In this document: one piece after another, positions 25,853 through 35,510 of the stretch
Position numbering within the stretch: position 1 is the stretch's first letter
Layout: each line of letters begins with the position of its first letter
Source: Pomphorhynchus laevis
Lineage: Eukaryota > Acanthocephala > Palaeacanthocephala > Echinorhynchida > Pomphorhynchidae
Length of the DNA: 64,000 nt
Assembly: GCA_012934845.2 (NCBI GenBank)
Contig: WNNJ02002381.1
Span: forward strand, 279,811 to 343,810
Direction of reading: 5' to 3'
Position numbers and translations under genes: made by a program
Notes under the pieces: model-generated
Told to the model about the DNA's origin: nothing
The model's database searches: none
What the model saw: the letters and a program-made list of their open reading frames with translations, nothing else

Positions 25853-25965
25853 TGTCTAGAAGTGACATGGTGACGTGAATCGAAGTCCAGTCTATCAAGA
25901 AACACCATTTAGTATAAATGCTGTATTTCGTAAGAAATCCTGGACCGTTGTCTACTCAGCACATT
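25136..25965. repeat. Inverted-repeat (foldback/MITE-like) element
   Basis: Arms 25136-25229 and 25872-25965 are diverged reverse complements (roughly three quarters identical), sharing gtgct-agta-acaacggt, caggattt and tagactgga. The spacer of about 640 bp has no ORF. It contains a nested inversion (gtggatgttatata near 25595 versus taacatccactata near 25780) and an (AT)n microsatellite at about 25783-25850. It is best read as an old non-autonomous DNA element; two inverted copies of one repeat is the alternative. Confidence 0.65.
25783..25850. repeat. (AT)n microsatellite
   Basis: About 34 uninterrupted TA/AT dinucleotides. Confidence 0.95.
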
Positions 25966-26689
25966 CGTGCATTACTATTATATATATAATTATAAATTAA
26001 TTATATATTAATTACTTATTAATAACTAAAAAATTTAATCCAGTCATTACTAATAGTTAGATTAAAATAATTAAATATTAATTATAAGTCAAGAAATAAA
26101 AATCATGAATAAAACGAAAATGAGATAACATTTAAACTTTAAATGTTTCATTATACGTTTTTTACGTTCAAACAATTAACACGCAAAAATGAGATAGCAT
26201 TTCTAATGAAATCGTATATCACTACAATTGTTTTTATATAAATACGATGTAAGAATAGCGAAAACAGAACAGTAAATACTTTGTATATATAATAAATAAA
26301 ATAATAAATCAAGATTTATTAAAAATAGCCAAAATTGAGTGGACATTGGATAAATTTTAAGTATGAATTTTAGATTTTTTACGACGTTTACATTATTACA
26401 GTGAATATTTAAGTGATTATTATTTATTTATAATAATATTTATTTAATCAATGTTTAAGAGACTTTTGCATATTTCCGATATATTGATGCAATCCAAAAA
26501 GTCTATTGTAGGTCGTCAATCTGCAGTCAATTGACTGCAATAATCAAAAGGGATTAGTATTTTGTAACAATCAAAGGAAAAATAAGCAATTTATTCAAAA
26601 ATTCATATTTAATTTAATTTTGGCATGAATAAAATTGAACATTATTTTTTTTGTTTAACTGATACATACATTAATGTATGTAAAATACA
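25966..26689. other. AT-rich intergenic stretch
   Basis: No gene seen. It should contain the 3' untranslated part of the minus-strand proline-rich gene to its right. Confidence 0.5.
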
Positions 26690-26875
26690 TTAACACCCTC
26701 TTCTACACATCGGCATTATACAGCACATCATCGGTTGTCTAGGCGGATACATGGGTGGGTACATCGGGGGATACGGCATCGGTGGAGGATATATTGGTGG
26801 TGGTGGATATTGTTGAATTATTGGAGGAGGAAAAGGGATAAAATTGTCAAAATCTCTTGAAGGTCGTCCACCCAT
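26690..26875 (-). CDS. Small proline-rich protein A (61 aa), paralogue of 29500-29694
   Basis: A 61-codon ORF with a strongly non-random product. It begins MGGRPSRDFDNF, runs through a Pro/Tyr/Met-rich middle (PPPPIYPPPMPYPPMYPPMY) and ends with a cysteine-bearing tail (PMMCCIMPMCRRGC). The same plan (MGxxPSRD start, PPP core, PMMCCIxPMC end) recurs about 2.8 kb away, which supports both as real genes. The N-terminus fits the M-G-x-x-x-S pattern for N-myristoylation, and the Cys cluster could be acylated or metal-binding; both are inference. Just upstream on the coding strand is a conserved tatttag|gtaat that looks like a 3' splice site in the 5' leader. I do not recognise the family and suggest no function. 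Confidence 0.65.
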   Translation of the reverse strand: MGGRPSRDFDNFIPFPPPIIQQYPPPPIYPPPMPYPPMYPPMYPPRQPMMCCIMPMCRRGC

Positions 26876-28650
26876 TTAAGCAAAACTTAATTACCTAAAT
26901 ATGTCAAATATATTAGCGCGTTATTAAGGTATTTTTGCAGACTAAAATTAAGTACAATTTGAGTCTACTATTGTAGACTCAAATCCACATTTAACAATCA
27001 AAATACTTATATTGCAATATCTAATATCTTAATATTAATTAAGATATTAATATTAATTAGCATCAATATAATTATAATTATTATAAATATAATAATATTA
27101 ATATCTTATTAAGAATTTTCTTAGCTTATAATTATCTTGACTTATTGGTCTACTCGTAAATCATTTCGCTAAAACGATTAGCAAATTTGTTTCTTCAATC
27201 GTTTAATTAAAGTGGTATCATGAAAATATAATTAAAGTGGTAAAATCTTGAAAAATATAAACATCAATATTTACTTTGAATCCAAATCAGTTATCGAATT
27301 AGAAAATTAATTTGTATTGCATTTCGTTAAATACTTCTCACGTTTTCAGTAATAAAATCTTATTGGTATTCGATAAACGATAAAACAAAAATTCGTCTAT
27401 TTTAATTTGTATTAATTAAAAATAATTTTTCTTAAAATTATTTTTTATTTCTTTTGATTTGTATTAAAATTAATCAAGCTTTAATGTTTCTGCAAAAATT
27501 GATATTTAGATTTTTACAAAGGCATCTGCTAAAGGGAGCGTAAAAATTTTAAAAAAGCATTTATTTTTGAACAAGCGGTAAATTTAATTTTGATTACTTA
27601 ATAAAAATATGTTTATCGATTCTGTATTATGCATCACATGTTTAGGACAACGTATGTTTATACTTTATGTGGAATGCATGTTTGGCCTTACATGTCGAGT
27701 CAACGCATAATTCGCTTAATGGGTAATTTAAATTATAATTCTTGTGTAATAAATTTACGAAATATCCAATTCTCATAATAATTTCACATCAATATTGTTG
27801 CTAACTTTTGATTATGCATGATTTTGTTTAAAACGTGTTATATATTATTTTTTTCCAATGATCGAATGGCATATCGTATAACAAATTTATATACCACTGA
27901 GATATATCCAAAATGAAATAGAAACAAGCGATCATCATGACTGGCATTTTATAATTATGAGCCGATACTAGTGAATCTTAATAGCCATGTAATAACGTAA
28001 AATAGAAAGAAAAATATATGATTATACTAATTGATATTAAATATTATTAATATTAAATTTAATTAATTTATGCTTTTAATTAATATGGCATAGTTAAATA
28101 TATGAGCTGTATAATTATTAATTAATGAAATTATGTTATAGTTTAATTTAATTTTTTTAACAATATAATAGTGTTTTATGAGTCAAATTAACACTTTATA
28201 TGAATTTAATATGAATTAATTTTGCAATTTACTTTATTGATTAATTAAAGTTTTATTTTCAGATAAAAAAATTAATTATCTTCTATTTATTAGAATTTAT
28301 TTCAAGTCAATAGTGCAATTGATAATTTTGTCTTATCCGAATTTAAAATTTAAAAAATTATTTAGTCTTAGAATATGAAATTGTTAAAAACAATCTTTCG
28401 TACTTGAAAGATTTTACTCTATTAAGAAATTTAATAAAATAAAGTTTATATTTTTTAGTTGATATTTTTTAATATTTTTTTAATTTTTTTTAAGTTTAAT
28501 ATTTAATATTTTTTTATTTTTTAGTTTAATGTTATAAATATAATTACAATATTATCTGTTAAATATTATTTTAATTTTAATTTATGAGGTTTGATAAGCA
28601 ATTTAATGTTTTAAATATAATTACAATATTAAATGTTAATATTAACATAT
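26876..28650. other. AT-rich intergenic stretch
   Basis: No gene recognised. It would hold the promoter and any 5' leader exon of the proline-rich gene to its left. Confidence 0.5.
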
Positions 28651-28830
28651 CATCATTTGATCGGCTTCATAAATTATCCTCGTGTGAATTCTTTAATCCT
28701 AGATGCAGCACTGTACACTACAATCAGCGTAGGTGATTCACTATCAGCGTAGGTGTACACTACAATCACCTACGCTGATTGTAGTGTACAGTGCTGCATC
28801 TAGGATTAAAGAATTCACACGAGGATAATT
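28651..28830. repeat. Palindromic pair of family C repeats
   Basis: Left arm (tcggcttcataaattatcct ... cagcgtaggtg) and right arm are near-perfect reverse complements around a centre of about 25 bp that itself repeats cagcgtaggtg. The left arm matches the single copy near 3960-4045 closely, so the palindrome is made of two opposed family C copies, both cut before the ribozyme-like core. Confidence 0.8.
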
Positions 28831-29499
28831 ATATTCATAATTATAATTATAATTATGATCATATATTTTTAATATTTTAATATTTATATATTTTTGATAA
28901 TTTAGATAATGAAAAGTAAATTTTATGATAAAACACTTTCGACTAAATATTTGAATATTTTAATAATAAATATATATATTCAATTTATAAATAATGAAAT
29001 CGATAATTAATTCTATGTTATTTCAGGATTAAAAAATAAATTTAATTTAAAGTTTAATTGATTAATGTTTTGAAGTTTTTAAGATTTGGCTTTTTGAAAG
29101 TTGCTATTTTTATTCGAACAGCACAATTATATCATGGCTGATATTTTGTTTTTAACGATTAAAATAAAAAATAATTTAGCCTTCAGATATCGAACTGTAT
29201 TTTTCTTTAAAATCACGTCAATTATATTTTTTGCTTAAACAATTATATTTATAAAATTTTATTATATTTTGAACTTAAATAAAAAAAATATTTTATTCGA
29301 AAATTAATATATTAAAATATTTGAGTTTGCATCGTTTCAAACAGAATCGTAACATTTTTAAGAAAGAACAAAATTTATTTATTTATAAATTTGCTTTTAA
29401 TTTTAAAGTTGCAGATCGAACGCTTAAGATATCCAAATCTATAATGTTTTTGGAGTAAAAATACTCCAAATCTCTAAGCACTTTCTGTACTTCATGATT
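28831..29499. other. AT-rich intergenic stretch
   Basis: No gene or notable structure seen. Confidence 0.5.
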
Positions 29500-29694
29500 T
29501 CAGCATCTCCTGAATTTCCCACTACACATAGGCAATATACAACACATCATTGGCTGTATAGGTGGAAACGGCATTGGAGGAGGAAAATATGGTACTTGAG
29601 GAAAAGGCATTTGTGGCTTGATGGGCTTTTTAGGAATTGGAGCAAACAGTGGGTAAACATCAACGTTGTCATCTCTTGAAGGACTTAAACCCAT
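29500..29694 (-). CDS. Small proline-rich protein B (64 aa), paralogue of 26690-26875
   Basis: Product begins MGLSPSRDDNVDVY, has a Pro/Phe/Met-rich core (PQVPYFPPPMPFPPIQ) and ends PMMCCILPMCSGKFRRC. It shares with its neighbour the MGxxPSRD start, the FPPP/PPxQPMMCCIxPMC end and the upstream atttag|gtgat acceptor-like signal on the coding strand. Conservation at both ends with a freely varying centre is what is expected of a selected paralogue pair from local duplication. The start is fixed by that shared N-terminus. Function unknown. Confidence 0.65.
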   Translation of the reverse strand: MGLSPSRDDNVDVYPLFAPIPKKPIKPQMPFPQVPYFPPPMPFPPIQPMMCCILPMCSGKFRRC

Positions 29695-30009
29695 CTTTTA
29701 TATAGATCACCTAAATAATTTATTATTTAATCTTTGACATTGTCTCTGTTTTCTATATTGGACTATTAGAACAAAATTGTTTCTGATAATCATGTAATGA
29801 AATGCTTATGTTGTTATTTATTAACTGTTTAATGAATAGTTTTCTTTAAATATTATAATTAGCAATATCAAATATTATAATTATCAACAAGTAAAGGCGA
29901 AGAGGCACAATTGATATTTGAATTTTTAAGAATATTATTACATTATATATAAACTATTATTTTATTTATTATATTATTAACTTGGATGCTAACAATCCAA
30001 AGTTTAGCT
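29695..30009. other. AT-rich spacer
   Basis: Leader/promoter side of proline-rich gene B; nothing else seen. Confidence 0.5.
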
Positions 30010-30670
30010 TAAATGCTAAAAATCCAAGCGCTGCAGACATTACGGCATCCGCAATTCTTACCGAGATGCTCACTTCTCAAATCCCGATTCATTAATATAT
30101 CTTTGAACATATATATGCACAAAGTATCGTTAGAGCTACCAAAAGGTAGCTCGGGACCATCTGGTGTGGATGCAACCTTATGGAAATTATTGTCTTCATT
30201 CGGAAGAGACACAACTGTATAAGTTCACCTGTATAGTGTCTAACGTATAGCAGATATCGGTTTAACGTATAGATATCGTATAGATATCTAACGGATAGCA
30301 GATATCGTTCTAACGTATAGCAGATTAATAGCAATGGACAAAAATGCTGGGGTTCGTTTTAAAGGCTGGAACAGTAAAACTCTGCGCTGGTCAAAAATGA
30401 GGAGCCGAATATGCAATCCACCCTCTGCAAATAAAGAGTACGGGAGAAATAATATGTTTACTTATTGTAGATTCTAAAAACGCATTCAATATGATTAACC
30501 GTAAACTTGCCTTGTTTAACGTATTAATAGTTTGTACAAAATTGACCAGAACAAATCCTAACAATGTAGCCTACCAATGAGCTACTCAAATCCTGCTCTT
30601 TCGATAATTATCAGTATGCTAAGGATATATTGATGACAATTGACAATCAAATTTGGTACTCCGCATAAGA
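30010..30670 (+). mobile_element. Old fragment of the restriction-endonuclease LINE family
   Basis: Broken translations match the intact element 2 kb downstream: AIVRATK corresponds to AIVRAAKK, GSSGPSGVDATLWKLLSSF to GGAGPSGLDSISWRRMLTLF, and LLIVDSKNAFNMINRKLALF to LLAVDAKNAFNCINRKVALH. Several stops and frame changes separate the blocks, and the catalytic YADD and nuclease parts are missing. It is an older, 3'-truncated relative of the element at 32.05-35.03 kb. Confidence 0.75.
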
Positions 30671-30686
30671 CTTTACCGAAGGTGAT

Positions 30687-30725
30687 AAGGTGTAATTCGA
30701 GTGCGAGGCACTCGAATTACACCTT
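30687..30725. repeat. Perfect 18-bp hairpin
   Basis: aaggtgtaattcgagtgc, a 3-base loop (gag), then its exact reverse complement. It sits at the right end of the old LINE fragment. A run of Ts does not follow, so it is not an obvious terminator. Confidence 0.85.
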
Positions 30726-31769
30726 CGTATCAAACGAAAAGAAATACTAAACTGCTTTTCGGCTGAAAAAGAAACATAAACTCAAGTATAAACTCAAGTT
30801 TATACGTTTTGTAGTTTTTTATATTTTTTTCACATCGGCCGGGAGGATCGCTCGATCCTTTAATTCACTTAATTTGAGTACATATCATCACAAATTTCAA
30901 GACGCACTATGTGGCCGGTATGGACTCACAATAAAAAGTGCTCTGTCGAAATGTCCCTGTTAACTATACTGTTCATTCAATATTGTGCATAATGGGTGGA
31001 GCTCCAACGATTAGACATAGCTCGAGATCAAATTGCACGTTTGATTAGCAAGGTAACCTATAACCATTTAAGTCATTAAACCCTTAATGACGCCAATTGA
31101 TTTAGCAGTGGCATTTGAGAACACAACTGCGGCACGTAGTAACAACGGTCGACTGGGTATCGTCTGTTTTAATTATTAGTTGAAGATAGCGATCGGGTCT
31201 ACTCTGATATAATTGTCTTGATCTTTCTACGCAAACAACTACCCCTTTATCAACGAATAAACACATTGAAAACATGAATATCTGGACAAATATCTGGAAC
31301 AAATACATGACATTGATTGGTTGAAATTAATTCCAATGGTTTTCTTAACCTCTGTATATTAGGTAGTGCGATTATGCCCTCAGAACGATAGCAAAGAAAC
31401 TAACGATGAAAAACGGTACGGATTATGCATCAACCATATTCAATATATGAGCAAATATGAATTTGTCTTTGGCCTGTTCAATATCCAGGTGCTTGAGTGT
31501 TCCATACTCTACTTTCGGATGTTTATGCCAAACTAATTGTGTAGATATACCATTAACTGAAGTGACTGAACAATTTGCGGATAATCAATTTATATATAAA
31601 AAGAATGTTTTGCTTTGTAAATAAGTTATATTATTAATTTATTTTATTGAAATTATATGGCGTTTTTAAAAGTCAAAATTCGAAGTATTTTGCAATAGAT
31701 TATATTGTATTGACATTACATGTTTATTAATCCATTTGATAATACTCCTTCGTGAACTTGTGTCTTGAC
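30726..31769. other. Non-coding stretch, probably LINE debris
   Basis: Base composition is closer to the neighbouring transposon sequence than to the AT-rich background, but no motif could be read in any frame. Confidence 0.4.
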
Positions 31770-32010
31770 TCAAATTCAATTGATTGCGTTCTTTACGCTG
31801 ATGACTTAGCTATAATGTCTACTGATATTTTCACTGTGAAACACTCTCTGTTAGTAGCAGTGAACGTGAATTGCAATACTAACTAACTAAAAGTTAGCAT
31901 GGATAAAAAACTAAAATAATGAAGTTTCGTAGATGCGGTCGTCTTGGTCGCGATGATCATCTTGCTTTTAAGAGTGAGTCGTTAGAAATATGCAAATGTT
32001 ACAAATATCC
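31770..32010 (+). mobile_element. Interrupted LINE (same clade as 61.7-64 kb), left part
   Basis: Reads LDSIDCVLYADDLAIMSTDI and, after stops, KVSMDKKLK and FRRCGRLGRDDHLAFKSES...CKCYKY. This parallels SCIMYADDLVILSHDIDS and FRKGGRLRGDDSLQYRNS...CCEYSY in the minus-strand LINE at the right end of the window. Similarity stops near 32010, where the inserted LINE begins. Confidence 0.8.
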
Positions 32011-35000
32011 GGAACATACACTTCAACGAGCCAAACAACATACAGCCCATACCATGCCAAAGGGAAAGCCTTCTTCGGTGCTGAAGTGCTGCTCGTGCAA
32101 TGGACAAGCGGCAAAATGCAGGGGATGTCGGTGCGCCAGAGAAAAGCGCAAGTGTACCAACTGTCTTGCACCTGAATGCACAAACAAAATGGGTCCGCCG
32201 CTTGCGACAACGTCACCAAGTGATACATCAATACCACAGACATCAACCCCTCAAGTTCCAGTTGAGGCTAATTCAGAAGCTGATGGTATGCCGTGCTTAC
32301 TGAGGTTGTCGATGGCGGACATCTATGACACAGTTATACATTGGAAGCCTAATTTGTTGGTGCTGCCCAGATGTACGGCCAGCAATACTGTTATCGACAT
32401 TTTAGCGGATTACTACCGCTCGGCTGTAAGTGATGTTTCAACGGACAATATGGCCCTAAAGTCTGCAACCGTCTTCGCTCATTGTGTTATGCAAAGACCA
32501 CCATCCCTAAAGATTACGATCATAAGAAAGGTATTGGAGCGTAGAATTAAGTTATGGCAGGATGGGAAGATACTTGAAGTTTTTGAAGAAGCTCGAATAT
32601 TGCAGCACAGATGTGTTAATAGCGGTCATAAATCTTCCAAGCCAGACTGGATTAAACTGTACTGTAGACTAATTAAATCCGGTAAACTGAGTGCGAGTAC
32701 CTCGGTTCTTGAGGATAAACATTGTATGGGTGTACTGCAGTCAAACTCGGTTTGCGGTGGAATTACCGTCAAGGACCACCTAGAGGGTTTACACCCGCCT
32801 CCCGCTGATGTCCAATTGAGCGTTCTCCTGCAAGAAAACATACCTGAGGCAAGTGAACACCACCCGTCGCTCTTTCTAGATATTGATGGCGACGCTATCG
32901 TACGCGCTGCCAAAAAGACACATGGTGGAGCTGGACCGTCTGGTCTAGATTCGATATCATGGAGAAGAATGCTGACCTTATTCGCAGGACATTCGCGCAA
33001 TCTGGCGGATGCGCTTGCTGAATTCGCAATACAACTGGCCACTGAACGCTTACCGGCACAAAGATTGGAGGCCTTTGTTGCTTGCAGGCTGGTGGCGGTT
33101 GGAAAGAAGGATGGGGGTATCCGACCCATTGGAGTTGCGGATGTTAGCCGGCGAATTGTTTGCAAAGCAATCCTGATTAATATAAGGAATGACCTACAGG
33201 ACGTCGCTGATATAACTCAGCTATGTGCATCCCAACGAAGTGGACTTGAATTCGCAATTCATTCACTACGCGACGCTTTTTCTGCTGATTCCAACCTCGG
33301 ACTTCTGGCCGTAGACGCAAAGAATGCATTTAATTGCATTAACCGCAAAGTAGCACTGCACAATATTCAGTTTGTTTGTCCGGCAATGTCATGTATCTTG
33401 TCAAACCTTTACTCTTCTGAGCCATGTCTGGTATTGGGTGATGACACATTATCCTCTCGCGAAGGTCTGACACAGGGTGACCCCCTGGCGATGGCTGCAT
33501 TTGCAATGGCATCCATGCCATTGATTCGACAAATAAGACAAATGGTCCCGAACGTATTGCAGAGGTGGTATGCGGATGACGCAAATTTTGTTGGGACCCC
33601 GTGCGATTTGCAGAGAGTCTGGATGTTTCTGCGTGATGTTGGACCGCGTTACGGGTACTTTGTTAATGCTGATAAAACACAGTTGCTGCTTCATCAACCT
33701 TACTCGGAGCATTTGGACATGACAAGGGACGTTCATGTTAATTACGACGGTATTGATGTGCTCGGGACTTCAATTGGGACGGATGAATTTGTCAGTGTTA
33801 GTTCGAATGGAAAAATCATGAAATGGATAGAGATGTTAGAGCGATTGGAACAGGTAGCCGAACATGATCCACATGCTGCTTATGCCGGTTTGGTACATTC
33901 CGTCCAATGGAAGTGGACACATTTTTTGCGGACGACGAAGTGCAGTGATCAACAGCTTATGACGTTGCGAAATGCCATAGTTGTCCGACTGCTTCCTTTA
34001 ATCTTAAAGCATGATATCACGGATGCATTAACAACCGCTTTGACATCCCCGTTGAGACTTGGTGGAATGGGTATTGTGGATCCTGTATTTATTGCCGAAA
34101 TTGAATACGCAAACTCTCAAACTTTCTGTCAAACATATTCATCTTGTTTACGTGGTCGGGCACTAAGGGAGAGTCAGAATTCCATAACTGTGTTGCTGTC
34201 TGGAAGACGTCACCATTTGTACAAGCAGAGGTTAGATGAGGCATCACATCTCTTATCGGGATCTACACTGTTATCCCTTGAACATGCAAGGGTGGACTCG
34301 GCTTCGTCTTGGCTAAGCGCTATCCCATTAAGCTGCGAAGATTATCACCTTTCCTCGACGGAATTCACAGACTCGATCGCGACTCGATATGGTTGGACTC
34401 CCAATGACCGGGTAAACAGGTTGTGCGTGTGTGGTTCCGTGGCCGATTTGACTCATGTCTTGTCTTGCAAGAAGGGGGGACTTCTTATTGTCCGTCACAA
34501 TGCAGTGCGTGATGTAATTGCTAAGGAGTTGTCCCAAGTATGCCATGGTGTGGAGACTGAGCCGGTACTTCGAGCTATTGGGAGCCGTACGTGCTTTGAG
34601 TCGGCAACAACGTGCTGTGATCCGGACGCACGTCTCGATGTGGTCTGCAGTGGTTTATTTGAGAGTAGGTTCGTGCGAACGTTTCTGGATGTTGCCGTGT
34701 TTAATGCACATGCAAGTTCCTATTCTCAGTCAGCAGCCGCATCATTCAGATACCATGAGAACCGAAAACGAGCAAAATACGATGAACGTGTAACAAACGT
34801 AGAAGGAGGGACCTTTTTTCCTGTTATCTTTTCATCCGCGGGTGGTGCTGGCCCAGCAGCTTCGAGACTACTGAAAACCATCGCGGAAAAGGCTGCTTCC
34901 CATTCGCAGATGACTTACTCCGAAAGAATATGCAAGCTGAAGCGTCGGATTGCGTTCTGTCTTTGTCGAGCGTCTTCTGCGTGTATTAGGTGTGCACGAT

Positions 35001-35145
35001 CAACACGGAGCGCACCAATGGCTTCCTTCTGAGAAGAGTCGATTGTTTAAAAATCTCTAAAATTGTTCCAATGTTTTAATGGCCCATTTGAGGGAACCTT
35101 CTAATGTAAATTAATAATAAATTTTCTCATTAAAAAAAAATAAAA
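32010..35145 (+). mobile_element. LINE with restriction-like endonuclease, inserted in an older LINE
   Basis: A single-ORF non-LTR retrotransposon occupying the gap between the two halves of an older LINE. The left edge is at about 32010, where similarity to the host LINE ends. The right edge is the A-rich run after aataaattttctcatt near 35130-35145. A target duplication was not identified. Because the ORF is uninterrupted and an older broken relative lies at 30 kb, the family was probably active recently. Confidence 0.8.
32054..35032 (+). CDS. RT + restriction-like endonuclease protein of single-ORF LINE (992 aa)
   Basis: The frame is open from 31919, but the first 45 codons belong to the disrupted older LINE. 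The ATG at 32054 (MPKGKPSSVLKC) is the sensible start. Domains: an N-terminal eight-Cys module (residues 12-44, CCSCNGQAAKCRGCRCAREK and on to CTN); reverse transcriptase with GAGPSGLDSISW, IRPIGVADVSRRIVCKAIL, the motif-A block DAKNAFNCINRKVAL, GLTQGDPLAM and RWYADDANF; a C-x-CG...LTHVLSC...RHN zinc-binding region; and a C-terminal PD-(D/E)xK-type nuclease signature (DPDARLDVV, FLDVAVFNAHA, YHENRKRAKYDERV, FFPVIFSSAGGAGP). No apurinic-type endonuclease is present. The layout is that of single-ORF RLE LINEs (the broad R2/R4/NeSL/Hero group). The exact clade is not assigned. Products would act in target-primed reverse transcription in the nucleus. Confidence 0.88.
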   Translation: MPKGKPSSVLKCCSCNGQAAKCRGCRCAREKRKCTNCLAPECTNKMGPPLATTSPSDTSIPQTSTPQVPVEANSEADGMPCLLRLSMADIYDTVIHWKPNLLVLPRCTASNTVIDILADYYRSAVSDVSTDNMALKSATVFAHCVMQRPPSLKITIIRKVLERRIKLWQDGKILEVFEEARILQHRCVNSGHKSSKPDWIKLYCRLIKSGKLSASTSVLEDKHCMGVLQSNSVCGGITVKDHLEGLHPPPADVQLSVLLQENIPEASEHHPSLFLDIDGDAIVRAAKKTHGGAGPSGLDSISWRRMLTLFAGHSRNLADALAEFAIQLATERLPAQRLEAFVACRLVAVGKKDGGIRPIGVADVSRRIVCKAILINIRNDLQDVADITQLCASQRSGLEFAIHSLRDAFSADSNLGLLAVDAKNAFNCINRKVALHNIQFVCPAMSCILSNLYSSEPCLVLGDDTLSSREGLTQGDPLAMAAFAMASMPLIRQIRQMVPNVLQRWYADDANFVGTPCDLQRVWMFLRDVGPRYGYFVNADKTQLLLHQPYSEHLDMTRDVHVNYDGIDVLGTSIGTDEFVSVSSNGKIMKWIEMLERLEQVAEHDPHAAYAGLVHSVQWKWTHFLRTTKCSDQQLMTLRNAIVVRLLPLILKHDITDALTTALTSPLRLGGMGIVDPVFIAEIEYANSQTFCQTYSSCLRGRALRESQNSITVLLSGRRHHLYKQRLDEASHLLSGSTLLSLEHARVDSASSWLSAIPLSCEDYHLSSTEFTDSIATRYGWTPNDRVNRLCVCGSVADLTHVLSCKKGGLLIVRHNAVRDVIAKELSQVCHGVETEPVLRAIGSRTCFESATTCCDPDARLDVVCSGLFESRFVRTFLDVAVFNAHASSYSQSAAASFRYHENRKRAKYDERVTNVEGGTFFPVIFSSAGGAGPAASRLLKTIAEKAASHSQMTYSERICKLKRRIAFCLCRASSACIRCARSTRSAPMASF

Positions 35146-35279
35146 ATATTATTTAATTAAAATTTAATTATTTTTATTTTCAATAAAAAACAAAAATTTA
35201 TTGTAAAATATGTGTATCAATTTATATCTATTTAGCTTTTGGTGACGCGGAATTCTAGTGAGAATTTCGGTTTGTCGTA

Positions 35280-35510
35280 GATGATAAAAGGTTGTCGAAC
35301 ACTGACCTACGGTATACAAGCCATTTGAACTTATCTAGAAGCCGTCATATTTCTCCAAATGGATAAATGCACATTGAGATTTGTAAAAGCATGATAGCTA
35401 TTTCGCCAAAGGTGCCTTCAACAGTGCTACCCTTATTGACACAATTTGTTCCTTGTAGTTATCTAATTAGTGATATGTTTGGACTTCACATATAAAGTTT
35501 CTTTAAGAAT
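35280..35510 (+). mobile_element. Interrupted LINE, right part
   Basis: Similarity to the 61.7-64 kb LINE resumes here: LTYGIQAI-TYLEAV (versus LTYGIQAIWLDLTTAN) and SPKVPSTVLPLLTQFVPCSY (versus SPMTSSTLVSALSQLSSCAY). Some intervening sequence of the host LINE is missing. With the left part at 31770-32010 it brackets the younger element. Confidence 0.8.

Noticed and set aside
29494-29679. Plus-strand ORF opposite proline-rich gene B
   Set aside because: It is the complement of a paralogue pair whose conserved ends are visible only on the minus strand.
31919-32053. Upstream ATG extending the RLE-LINE ORF by 45 residues
   Set aside because: The extra residues match the older LINE into which the element inserted, so they are a chance read-through and not part of the element's protein.
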